DNA from: Lactifluus volemus
Taxonomy: Eukaryota; Basidiomycota; Agaricomycetes; Russulales; Russulaceae
Direction of reading: 5' to 3'
Assembly: GCA_022376515.1 (NCBI GenBank)
Contig: WTXI01000003.1
Location: 558,001-622,000, forward strand
Length of the DNA stretch: 64,000 nt
Below the pieces are notes generated by a model, which saw only the letters and a program-made list of their open reading frames with translations, had not been told where the DNA came from and did not search any database. Of this stretch, positions 24,885-35,476 are shown piece by piece; the stretch's first letter is position 1; each line of letters starts with the position of its first letter. The position numbers and the translations under genes are program-made.

Positions 24885-27800
24885 CTATTTGGGACCATAT
24901 ACTGTAGCCCAGTTTGATCCGTGCACAAAGTTTGTCAGTTCAAGCCAAGTCTCATTCCTGCCTGCAATCCAAACAGTGTTAGATCTATGAAAATATGGCC
25001 TGTGAATCTGGGGGATCCATAAAAGAAGTTCCCCATCTTCCCCGCACATCCACCCATTGCTATCGATCAGGAATTTGTTCATGAGATCGATGTTCTCGAT
25101 ATCTCCTACTCGGAGGTCATGTTTCTCCACGTGATCTGTGCGATCTTGTGAGGCCGTAATGCGCTGCTCGTCTAAAGTGAATGCCACAGAGTCCATCGAT
25201 TGAGTGAGTTCAGGAAGCGGTCTTGCTCCTGATGGGACATCCCATACACGAATCGTGTAATCTGTGGAGGCCGATGCAATGTGCTGCCCGTCTGGGGAAA
25301 ATGCGACCGAAAAGACCGCATCGCTGTGTCCAATAAATGGGCCCGCTACGACCTCCCCTGTTATGGCATCCCACACGCAAATCGTGCGATCATCTGAGGC
25401 TGAGGCGATGCGTCGCCCGTCCGGCGAAAATGCGATCAAGTTGACCTCAAGGGTGTGTCCGGTGAATGGGCCTGCAAGAATCGTCCCTGTTGTGGCATTC
25501 CACACACAAATCGTGTTATCTTTCGAGCCTGAGGCAATGCACTGTCCATCCGGTGAGAATGCGACAGAATTGACCTGATCGGTGTGACCAATAAACGGGC
25601 CCGATACAGCCTTCTCCCCCGTTGTGGCATCCCACACGCGAATCGTACGATCGCTTGATGCCGACGCAATGCGCTGCCCGTCCGGCGAGAACGCAACAGA
25701 TCTGACCCAACCGGGACATCCAGTAAACGGGCCCGCCACGACCTCTCCTGTTGTGGCATCCCAAACACGAATCGAGGGATCGGAGGAGCCTGAGACGATG
25801 CGCCGCCCGTCTGAAGAGAATGCGACTGTGTTGACAGAATTGGTGTGTCCAGTAAATATGCCCACGACCTCTCCTGTTGTGGCATTCCACACGCGAATCG
25901 TTTTATCTGCTGAACCCGACGCAAGGAGTTGTCCGTCCGGTGAGAATGTTACAGAACCGAGCCATTTTGTGTGTCCAGTGAATGGACCCGCTACGAGCTC
26001 TCCTGTTGCGGCATCCCACACGCAAATTGTTTGATCAAACGAGGCCGAGGCGATGCGCTTCCCGTTCGGCGAAAATGCAACAGAAGTGATCCAATCAGTG
26101 TGACCAGTAAACGGGCCTGCTACCACCTCTCCTGTTGCGACACGCCACACACGAATCGTGAGATCAAACGAGGACGATGTGATGCGTTGCCTGTCCGGAG
26201 AGAATGCAACAGAAAAAACTTGGTCGGCATGACCAATAAGCGGGCCCGCTACAACCTCCCCCGTTGTAGTATCCCACACACGGATCGTGCAATCGTCCGA
26301 GGCTGAGGCAATGAACTTCCCGTCTGGCGAGAACGCAACATCATTGACATCATCGATGTGTCCAGTAAACGGGCCTGCCATGATCTGTCCTGTTGTAGCA
26401 TCCCATACGCGAATTGTGCAATCTGCGGAGGCTGAGGCCATGCGCTGTCCGTCTGGGGAGAATGCAATGGATACAACGTTATCGGTGTGTCCAGTAAACG
26501 GGCCCGCTCTGACACCCCCTGTTGCGGCATCCCATACGCGAATCGTACGATCATCCGAGGCTGATGCGATGCGCTGGCCGTCCGGCGAGAATGCAACGGA
26601 TCTGACCCAATCGGTATGTCCAGTGAATGGGCCTACTAGAAGCTCTCCTGTTGCAGCATCCCACACGCGAATCGTACAATCGTCTGAAGCCGATGCAATG
26701 CGCTTCCCGTCCGGCGAGAATGCAACAGATCTGATCCAATCGGTATGTTCAGTAATCGGGCCCGCGACGACCTCTCCTGTTGTGGCATCCCAGACGCGAA
26801 TCGTCTTATCTCCCGAGCCCGAGGTGATGCGCTGCCCGTCTGGCGAGAATGCAATTGAATTGACATTATCGGTGTGCCCAGTAAAGGGGCCTGCTACGAA
26901 CTCCCCTGTTGTAGCGTCCCATACACGAATTGTGTGATCTCGTGAGCCTGACGCAATGCGTAGTCCATCCGGTGAGAATCTGACAACCTCGACTGACTTG
27001 TCATGTGCCCGGATCGTCATTTCCAATGGTGGCCAACGAGACAACTGCCCGCGCTCCAAAGACAATGTGTGGGGGAATAGACCAACGTAATGCTTGACGA
27101 TAAGGGAAGAGGATGGAGCGAATGGCAGCGCGGATATATATATATGCGGAGCGCTCCTTGCCATAGCCATTGCAAAGTACCGCACAAATGCGGTCCCATC
27201 ATTCACAAATGCCAAAACATTCTCCACTTCTGCTTGGGAAGCCTATTGAAAATTCACCCAATAGTCACTACATGTCATATTGAGCTATGGCATGTACATA
27301 CCTTCGGCTGGTTAGACCGCAACCATGTCTTCAAGGACGACAATCCTGGCGAAGCAAGGGCAACACCACATTTAATGCTAAGCACTTCCAGCCAAAACAG
27401 AAACTTGGTCTCGAAGAAAGATCGAAGTTTCGCGAGGAGGTCGTGCTCGAAAGCAACATGTTCCAGATGATCGTCCCAAAAAAAGCAGGCATACGATAGA
27501 GCGTGTGGGATGTGTTTGGTGATTCGAGAGGGAAGATCTGATACATCGCTGTTGGCGATATATGACGACTCCAGTTCGCAGATGTTGAACCTAAGTTTGT
27601 CGAGCATTATAGAAAGGCAGGAGTGCGCCAACTGACGGTGGGCATCTTCAAGATCCACATAAAATACCTCGCTCTTCCTGCTCGTCAGAAAGTCGCGGAA
27701 TGATGTATGGAGAGGAACGATGGGGCGCGTTTGATCCGTTGAAGTGACGTTACTCAGCAGCGAGCCGAGGTGACGGAGAATTTTAACAACCCGATCAGAG

Positions 27801-30474
27801 TCGGGATCCTCGAGTTCGACGTGAACTGTGGGTGCGTGGCATCGTAGAGTGATCAACGAACTGATGGAGAAGGGTTCCATCGCGGCCAAGAGCTGTCCCA
27901 TGACAGACCGAAACACCATCTGGGCTTCATTTGATTTGAAGTATTCTTTCAGGACTTCTTCGTACAAGTTGTCCAACAGGCCCTCTCCACTGCGACCTCG
28001 AGATTGTCCCAACAGGCGCCGTACGCACTCGTCGTTGCTTAGCCCGAGGCTATCAGTGCTCTCTATGAACCCACATGCAACGGCTGCCCACTGAAACAAG
28101 CCCTCGGCCGACTTCGCTAATTTCGCACCATAGACTTCGAATACGTCCTCGGGAAGCTCGCTCCGAAGGTAGACCCCAATATCTTGCTCCGTATTGGCAG
28201 CCAGTTGGGAATCATCCATATACAGGGTACGGATGGACTGTGCGTTAGCAAACGCAGGTTCGATCCCATTCTCCAGCCTTGAGGTGATAAGGATGCGAAA
28301 GTTTTGGGGGAGGTCGATGAGACGTCGAGCAAGAAATGTGTGTACTCCGTTCTTGCCCATTGTCGCACCACTCTCATCCAATGCATCGATGACAATTAAA
28401 ATTGGACTGGGAAGCGGCAGATTCTTCAGCGGTTCGACGAGGAGGGATTCAAAAAGAGTGCGATAGTCTCGGGTACAACAAAGAGACGGGTTCTCCTTAA
28501 GGACCCTCCCGAGGGCGAGCTTGAACGCAGGATAGCGATAGGAAAGGTCCCGAGCAAGCGTCGTGAAGAGCTGGTAAACCTCGTCCTTCGACTGTTCTTT
28601 CCGTTGAAAAGCGAAGTAAGAGCCGAGACCCTTTCTGTCGAAGCGGCGTGCAACCTCGTGTGCAATCGCAGACTTTCCTGTGCCTGCCTGGCCAAGGAGA
28701 ACCAGCCCACGTTCAGAATTCGGATCCTCGACCCATTTGACGATATGATCTAAGAAATCTTCGCGTGTACCCGGAAGACACCGTTTCTCATCGCCGTATC
28801 GCCAGCCTCCCTTATAAGGCAGTTCTCTGATTATGGCGCCCAGCTCTGTGATCCCTTTGTCAGATCGACGATCCAAAGACCATGTACCCGTGACTATGAA
28901 AATTGCATACCAGCTTCTAGCACGGCAACCTCGGTGGTGAGAGCAGCTCGGGCGAGGAAATTGTCTCGCAGTCCGACGAGGCTGGTGCGATACTGATCTA
29001 TATTCTCATCAACTTGGCCGAAAATACTCTTCAAAGTCCGCTTTCCTGCAAATCACATGTTTATAAATGACCAAACGAGAGAGGCCAAGATGACGTACCA
29101 ACTTTCACATCCTCCGCATATAATCTGATAAATAAGGCACATTCAGCGACGCATTCCAGCATCTTTTCAAGGATTGTTGCTTGTTTTGACTCTGGCTTGA
29201 TGCTCCGCAAAATGTCGGCCTCTTCTGCGAAGTCAAATGCATCACGTATCACCTCAAGCAGTGTTTGGATGTTATTGTCACGCTGAATCTGCTTTAGCAA
29301 GGTCTGGCGCCAAAGTAAGTAAAAAAGGGATTTCCAGGATAAGAAAACGCACCACGGGGATCGTTGAGAGTACACTGCATGCCAGACTTGCGAAGGGGTT
29401 TAGCTGAGGATCGGACGTTAGCCCAGGACGGATGGACGAAGACGATACGTGAGGGCCTACTGAGGCGATTGGAGCGACGGTGTCCATCACCCACTTGATG
29501 GCAGTAACAGCACTTTCCCATGTCTTTATCGTATCGATGACATTGATGGCTTCCTCGGCACGGCTGATCGCAGTACGGGACATCTCCGTCGGGCTCTCCG
29601 CTATTGGTCGCACAAGCGAACCACTCTTGATGGGAAGGGCATCGTTCCTGGTTGAAATGGAATCCGCCGTGGATTGCATTGTTTCATTTCTGGATTGGAC
29701 AATATGACGCATAGCACCTCCTTCAGCAACAGGGTTGTTCAAATCGGCCATTTCGGCCGCTGTGGGACTCGGGGTGTTGACTGCTACAGTCACAGAGGAA
29801 CTTGCGATTGCTGACATGCTGATAGTTAACACCATGGCAGGCTCTCCTGAGTTTCTGGCATGTCCGCCGGTGCTGACCAAAACAATATCAAGTTCTTCAC
29901 ATAGAACGCTTAGCTAGATGCACGAGTAACAGTTATAAGAGACAGACGAACCGTGTCGGGGTTCACAGGTGATCTCCTGCACTCCAACAAGGATGTCTGT
30001 CGTCATGGCCTTTTTCGCATACAGAGATATTGTCATATGAGACTGTGGTTGTACAAGACTGCAAGAGATTCAGTTTGCACATAGGAATAAGAATTTGACA
30101 TGTCTCACAATGCGTCGACGTCCTCGTTCCATTCTACGCGTTGCGCTACCGTCCGCACAGGTCGTGACTGCCACTTTCTCTCCCCATATGTCACAGTAGC
30201 ATAAAATCGTTTGTTTTCGCCAAGGAGGGTCTTGAGACGGGGAATGTTGTGTACTCTGATGACTAACAGGGGACAAAAAATTAAGTACTTGTCAGAGAGG
30301 ATGCATAAGATACGTACCGGTCACCCGAAGAGGGAGAAAAAAACTTGGTTGACTTTCGCTGGTTTGTGGGCGACTGATGGGCCGTATTTCAGAGTTTTGA
30401 GGACCTGGGCTATAGTAGTGATCAATCGAGAAGTAAATCGAGCATGAGAGATCGGCATACGAATTTGGGACCAT
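24885..30474 (-). CDS. NLR1: C2-like / helical / NACHT / WD40 protein
   Basis: A STAND-class receptor like Podospora HET-E, a family that acts in non-self recognition. Exon 1 starts at ATG 30474 and splices to IRVHNIPRLKTLLGE, KRFYATVTYGEK, then RVEWNEDVDAL and MTISLYAKKAMTTDI, which together resemble a C2 domain. The frame breaks after TYGEK at 30175-30177, so a functional 5' end is uncertain. A helical region follows (AISRAEEAINVIDTIKTW, DILRSIKPESKQATILEKM, LFIRLYAEDVKVG; intron 29304-29352). The NACHT part has CLPGTREDF, Walker A GQAGTGKS and Walker B ILIVIDALDES. Intron 27243-27301 leads to the last exon: ASQAEVENVLAFVNDGTAF, then 14 WD40 repeats of about 43 residues (GHTDxVxSVAFSPDGQRIAS type) and a conserved tail ending ATVYGPK. 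Repeats are nearly identical in sequence, as in HET-E/D/R. Downstream of AGPAT1 on the same strand. Confidence 0.88.
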
Positions 30475-31019
30475 ATTTGCATTCGTGGCTCTTAAGTGTC
30501 TTCCGTAGACTGAAATACAGAGTGCTGTACAGGTAAGAATGACGCTCGATGCCCTTTTTGGGTTCAATAATGCTCAGGCACTGGCACCACTACTGTACAG
30601 TCCAAACCTAAACATCCGACATGGCGCTGGTCCTCCGTCCTTTCAAAATAAATGAGCTTATAGATATGCGAAGCGTTCCTTGATGTAACCATCCCACAAA
30701 GTAACGCAAACTACATTACCTTACTTGCAAGGTATTCAGTGCGGTCGTAATTCGACCCGTGCCTTGAAAAATCCGGCTTGGCTATCTGTGTGCCTTGCTG
30801 AATTCTGGTTCGTGATTGGATCGGATTTTTTCCAATATTTGAAATTGTTTCCAATAGAGGTTACCATGGCGTGTTCTAGTCAGTACATTTTTTCAATACA
30901 GATGATCCCCTCTACGCAAGCAAGTCCATGTCGGCGCCATCGGTATTTCTAGTGAGTAAGTCTTGGAGTAAGTTACAACTTGTTATTTGGGCTGTCACGT
31001 GACCATGGCCCTGTTAGCG
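30475..31019. other. Spacer between AGPAT1 and NLR1
   Basis: Non-coding spacer, partly conserved beside all three acyltransferases (near 50330-50550 and 57960-58190). Shared landmarks are ACATCCGACATGGCGCTGG (the 57960-58190 copy lacks part of its end) and TACAACTTGTTATTTGG (ACAACTATTTGG in that copy). It should hold the NLR1 promoter and the AGPAT1 3' end. Confidence 0.55.
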
Positions 31020-31979
31020 CTTTGCCTTATCGGCCTCGTCGTGGGGTGGTGGTGGGGCACTCGGATCGGAAATCTCGCGTAATACATGAAGCATCTGCTC
31101 GCGAACGCAAACAGAGAGTTCGCCAACATCTGCAGTCGTCAAACCGTCTGTTGAAATCGGTGGGAGCACTGAAGATTTGAAAGTGTAAATACTAGTAGGT
31201 GCTCACGCACGCAAGAGGATCCCTTCACACCTCTCACTTTCAAAGTGCCGGCGTTGAAAGCACCCTTGTGGTACATGTTCCATTCTCGAATACCACGGGG
31301 ACAACCGGAAGGCCTGCCTGTACAGCAACGTGAAAGGCACCCTTCTTGAATGGTCGCATATCATGGTAAGGGCGTGAGGTACACGTCCCTTCTGGGAAAA
31401 CCCAAATCGAAGTGTGATGCTTCTTTATTTCCTCTCCGGCAGCTTGAAGTGACTGCACAGCGACCGCACTGTTGCCGCGATCTACAAACACTGCACCTCC
31501 GGCTTGCAGGAATTGGCCAAAGAACGGAATGTACTTGAGTGACATTTTGGACATCACTCGGGTGCCCTTCGGGATCACGCTGTCTGTGTGGTCAGAGCCA
31601 TGGAGAAGGATATGGCACTTGTTACGCACGCTGTAAGGGGGAAAACATCCATCATACTTTGATGATTTCCTATGAATACGCAAGGGCATACTTGGAGATG
31701 TTCCTTTCCTTCTACTACTATGCGTAGCCCAGACAGCCTACTGAAAATAGCATAAAAAGTCCGGGCGAAAACGAAGTTGACATCGTATCGCCTGCCTAGC
31801 AGGAAGAGAGGAAGTGCTGAGTAAAGTGCCACTGAAGAGCAAATTACGACGGTGCTGAGATATAGAAGGTTGCAGAGGTAATATCTGGTGAGAGGAGATG
31901 AGTGAGAGGCGCGGTGTAGCAGGTAGGATGGGAGGCCAACATAGGCCAGTGCCTTCATGATAAGCATGACGAAGGACAT
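31020..31979 (-). pseudogene. AGPAT1: acylglycerol-phosphate acyltransferase, frameshifted
   Basis: Copy of the PlsC/AGPAT family, whose members acylate lysophosphatidic acid to phosphatidic acid in the ER membrane. It begins MSFVMLIMKALAYVGL at 31979 with hydrophobic N-terminal segments. Motif I is intact (GNHQSMMDVF, the HX4D catalytic pair), followed by the intron and KMSLKYIPFFGQFLQAGG. Two lesions set it apart from AGPAT2. First, the EGTR motif reads FPEGTCTS, Arg replaced by Cys. Second, 4 nt are missing near 31281, so FEN is followed by an aberrant 14-residue tail instead of YWNMYHKGV and the C-terminal region. The downstream sequence down to about 31020 still matches the AGPAT2 C-terminus, out of frame. 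Likely non-functional, though a truncated product is possible. Confidence 0.8.
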
Positions 31980-32379
31980 GCTGGACTTCTCATGCTTCAC
32001 AGCCCACGGGTCCCAATTCCACGAGTGCTGATGTTGCCTTGCCCCCTCCAAACGCCGACCCACGTAATCACCAGGCGTCTCAATTAGGCCGCGGGAGAGC
32101 GCCACCTCACCCTAGTCCAGCCCGCACAAAGGTCCTTAGAGGAGTCTCAAGCCTGTGACCGATCACGGATAAAGGGCACCACCGACTAGAAGCATGCTCG
32201 CAGCACCATGTAAATAGTCAACCCGCCAAACTAGGCTCTTGTTCTCGCAAGCGGTGCCGAGCGCGTATTTGTATACCGCTTTACAGATGCAGAGCTCTTT
32301 TTTAAAGAAATGGGCGTGCTGGTCTCAGGCCATCGGTTATCGATATCGGTCATCCGGTCATCCTCCGAGTCCATTTACA

Positions 32380-33085
32380 GTAATCCGCGTGTCGGCCCAA
32401 CCCGAGTCCTCCGAAGATATGCCCACCACCACCTGAACTGCCCAGAGAGCCGCAAGTCCAGCACCATCAAAGCTGACACGGATGGTCACCAGGCATACCA
32501 ACCCTCAACATCACGCTTAATGTGGTACAAAAAAACTCAGGAAGTAGTCTATCGTGTCTGGGTAAACCGAAATTATCTGCGTCGAAGTCTCAAGAAGTAG
32601 AGGCATGGCGACTCATCCCGTCTCTTACTAGCCATCCAGCAATTTCCTCCCAGACTCAAGCTGGGGCACGCACTGCCCACTCTCCCACCATTGAGGGCTA
32701 CTCCACACCACAGTCACCCCAAGAGAGTCTTCAGTTTACTGCGGTGCAATCATGTCAATGGCTCTTTATGCGATCGAATCTACAAACTTAGTACAAAGAA
32801 GCCTTTCCACTGTCCAAAAGGGCGCGCAGGTTATAATCAGCCCTTCGTCTGCGACTTTCCCAGGACACTGTGGCATCATGTACTCGCAGAAGCTACCTCC
32901 AGCGATACCACTCTCGGTGGTGGCACTACTCGATCGGAAGTGGAGAAGTTCCTTGTCTTCTTGGATGGTCATGGTTCAAACTGCAGTCTGAGCTGACACA
33001 GTTCTTTGTTGCCTGTCATGAGCACCAGATTGGCCACTGGAAGAGGAAGTGGAAGAGGGACAGAACCTCAAAGGTAAGTGTTGAC
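32380..33085 (+). pseudogene. Decayed plus-strand gene remnant, copy A
   Basis: The region keeps protein-like fragments in shifting plus-strand frames that recur in 59540-60325. Examples are LGKPKLSASKSQEV, PAISSQTQAGARTAHSP, IEGYSTPQSPQ and TTLGGGTTRSEVEKFLVFL. A possible donor follows the last fragment near 33072. Composition (Ser/Pro/Thr-rich) does not identify a family. Stops and frame changes make a functional gene unlikely. The alternative is a multi-exon gene whose introns I cannot resolve. Confidence 0.4.
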
Positions 33086-33312
33086 CCTCCTACCTGAAAA
33101 TGGCATCACTTTAGCTCGCCTGGGCGAAGAGTCGTTGAGATTGCATCCCTTCTCGCGGAAATCAAAGCATGGAACTAACAGACTAATTATGCTCACCACG
33201 CCTTGGCGCAGCTATACCCCATTCCCCGCGCAAAGTCTGAAAGTATTTTTTTTATAGCACCAGATGCAATAGCTTGTTCTCTCGATAATAAACACCCGTC
33301 TGAGAGAATATG

Positions 33313-33330
33313 CCCTAGCCCTAACCCTAA
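33313..33330 (+). repeat. Interstitial telomere-like CCCTAA tract, copy A
   Basis: Three head-to-tail hexamers, CCCTAG-CCCTAA-CCCTAA, directly followed by TATGGGG. The same context, with two hexamers, is at 60568-60579. The fungal telomere unit is usually TTAGGG. Confidence 0.7.
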
Positions 33331-33559
33331 TATGGGGTTGTCTATTCATTGTACGAATTTGCGAGCTTTTGAGAATTTGCTCCTAATTGGTCCAACCTTG
33401 AAATGAGGGGACATGCTAAGCGAGATTAGATGAAGGCCCGATCGAGAGCTGCTTCTGCGAGGGAAATCTCTCATGTGATGAGGACATGGAGATCGCTAAA
33501 CTGCGCGGACGGTGAGAATACATGAATTAGGATACAAATATGAGAAAATAAATAAATAT

Positions 33560-33740
33560 ATGTAAGTAGTAGTGCGGGCGATGGTAGATGCATCTAGCAT
33601 GTGTGAGAAGCATATGGTGTGAATGACCTCGTGTCAGACGTAGTTCGCAGCTCTGCACGCGCTATATGCCAGTCCGAGAAAGTAAGTTATAGATACCACC
33701 TTCGAGGCAACAGAAGGATATTCAAACTAGTAGAGCATCT
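33560..33740 (+). repeat. Direct repeat flanking the NLR1-AGPAT1 block (right copy)
   Basis: Partner of 24485-24660, same orientation. It lies between the right end of the duplicated block and the 3' end of the gene at 33777. Confidence 0.7.
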
Positions 33741-33776
33741 TACCCACATCACTTCAAATACCACACCGGGCGGGGC

Positions 33777-34658
33777 TCAACTCCAGCATTCATGCTCCCC
33801 CGCACCCGCATCCAGAGACCAGTCAAACGACAGGGTCATCTTGAGTAGATCAGGACGGACCCATTGGATGGGATCATCTATACGGACGAAGGGATGGGGA
33901 CGCCTGTAAGGGATGCCTGGGATACAAACGGGGGGAGGCCGCATGGGTGGATAGGTCCACCCACTATCGGCAATGTAGGACCAATTCCTCATGTCCTGTT
34001 CATTCACCACCGATCCCTGGACAGGAGCATCCAGCACGGTGGGTCTTGGGTGAGAAACTGCAGGATCTATGTAGGAGAGGAACGGTGGTGTAGCTGGGGG
34101 TAGTTCAAATGGTATAACTGGGCCCGAATATGTCGTGTGATCTCGAGTCGTGAGCGTTGACTGTCCATCACCAAGCTGAACGTGCCCGTTCCCAGTAGAG
34201 GATGTCGCACAATTGTTCGTGGAGACCGCGGCGTATGAATGAGCATAAGCCGCTGGGGGGTCGAAACTTGTGTAAGTGGGAGCTTGTGGGAGCGAACCAA
34301 TCGGGTGAAGTAGATTTGGCTTTGGCTCGGGGTTTAACGGTGGTGGTTGATTATCGAAGGTGGGATAGGGTAAAGGTTCTTGCCAATTAGGGACCCATGA
34401 TGACTCGGACTGGTTATTAATGAAGTGCTCGGTCACGGTCTGGACCGAGCCTCGAGGGTCCCAGGGAACTGACGTGGGAATGACGTCGGCGTTATTGAAT
34501 GGCTCAGGATATCGCGCATGGACAAAGTGACCATCCTGAAGGATTGGTTGCGACGTTTCGTAACTGTGTACCTCCAATTGCGGGGAGGGCAATGTGGGGT
34601 CAAGGTGTGCACCGTAGCAGAGGGGAGCACGAGGGTTTGCGGTGCGAGAGAGATTCAT
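33777..34658 (-). CDS. Low-complexity protein with C-terminal HPFVRI...WVRPD motif
   Basis: Intronless frame of 293 residues from ATG 34658 (MNLSRTANPRAPLCYGAH). The body is rich in Pro, Ser, Thr, Asn and Gln (PPPLNPEPKPNLLHPIGS, PPATPPFLSYIDPAVSH) and looks disordered. The C-terminus, HPFVRIDDPIQWVRPD followed by LLKMTLSFDWSLDAG, matches the end of the plus-strand gene at 22918-23658 at most positions, although the two bodies do not align. I do not recognise the family. The gene sits just outside the NLR1-AGPAT1 block and converges on it. Confidence 0.65.
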   Translation of the reverse strand: MNLSRTANPRAPLCYGAHLDPTLPSPQLEVHSYETSQPILQDGHFVHARYPEPFNNADVIPTSVPWDPRGSVQTVTEHFINNQSESSWVPNWQEPLPYPTFDNQPPPLNPEPKPNLLHPIGSLPQAPTYTSFDPPAAYAHSYAAVSTNNCATSSTGNGHVQLGDGQSTLTTRDHTTYSGPVIPFELPPATPPFLSYIDPAVSHPRPTVLDAPVQGSVVNEQDMRNWSYIADSGWTYPPMRPPPVCIPGIPYRRPHPFVRIDDPIQWVRPDLLKMTLSFDWSLDAGAGEHECWS

Positions 34659-35476
34659 TGTCAGTAATGAGAACTGGAGAATAGGTGTGGTTGAAACGAT
34701 ATGAGGCAAGCATGAACTCCCTTATATTGACCCCCTTCCAACTATACGTCAGAGAGTATGGGCGGGGAGTCAGCGACGACTTGGGAGTAGCATGTTGGAG
34801 CAATGGGAGTCTGGGGAGTCGTACACGGTCGCAGTTGCGCATTATTGTCAGGTTTGCGATTCAGAATGACTTTTCATGAACTTTTCATGAACAAAGTTCC
34901 GAAGATGCATGTACGACACATGGTCTTGACAAAAAGAAACGTACGTGGCCAGACTTTCGTGTGGCTCAGGCGAGGCAGAGGGTTGAGTTACAGGCAACCC
35001 CAACTACGCAATTTCACCGCAGTTCGATGTCATTCTCGAATCGAAGAGGCCTCGAGTATTCAAAGTAACGACGTATGGGAGTGTTGCAATTGCGCTCGAA
35101 GAATGATCTGGAGAGGATGTAAATAGATGACGAGGCGATAAATCGATATGTACCACTGGCACGTGTAAAGAAGTGGCCACAACAGAACGTGACTACCTAC
35201 TTCCCACGGCACCTTTAAACATTATCACAGCGGAGATGTCTTAGGTGTTTCGTGGTGATCTCAAACGGCCAGCTGATGCTAATATCCCAAATGTCCAGGC
35301 TGCCCGAAAACGCGCTTTTCACCAGGGAAAGCTAAGTTCTGTGACGAGAGTTGTTGCAACATGCCAGCGGCTTCGTACTACTGGGTCGAGGCCGTAGCAC
35401 AAAACACATGTAAGACACATGACATGCTGTGTACAGACACAGACGCCGTCGTTCGTGTGCCAGCTCCACATTGCGA
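34659..35476. other. Intergenic, no supported gene
   Basis: It should contain the promoter of the 33777-34658 gene and the 3' UTR of UTP3. A frame of about 107 codons on the plus strand near 34803 resembles nothing I know. GAACTTTTCATGAACTTTTCATGAAC-like tandem sequence occurs near 34867-34890. Confidence 0.4.

Larger units (their letters stand above)
24650..33405. repeat. Duplicated NLR-AGPAT block, copy A
   Basis: This block of about 8.7 kb is collinear with 52080-60650. It contains, left to right, NLR1 (minus), a short spacer, AGPAT1 (minus), a decayed plus-strand gene and a telomere-like tract. Coding and non-coding parts both match, showing segmental duplication rather than independent recruitment. 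Block limits are approximate, by eye. Confidence 0.8.

Noticed and set aside
28860..28920. Separate NACHT gene starting at an internal ATG near 28876
   Set aside because: An intron of about 56 nt with a TCTGAC branch site joins VLEAG directly to ITELGAIIRELPYKGG, so the NACHT exon belongs to the larger NLR1 gene.
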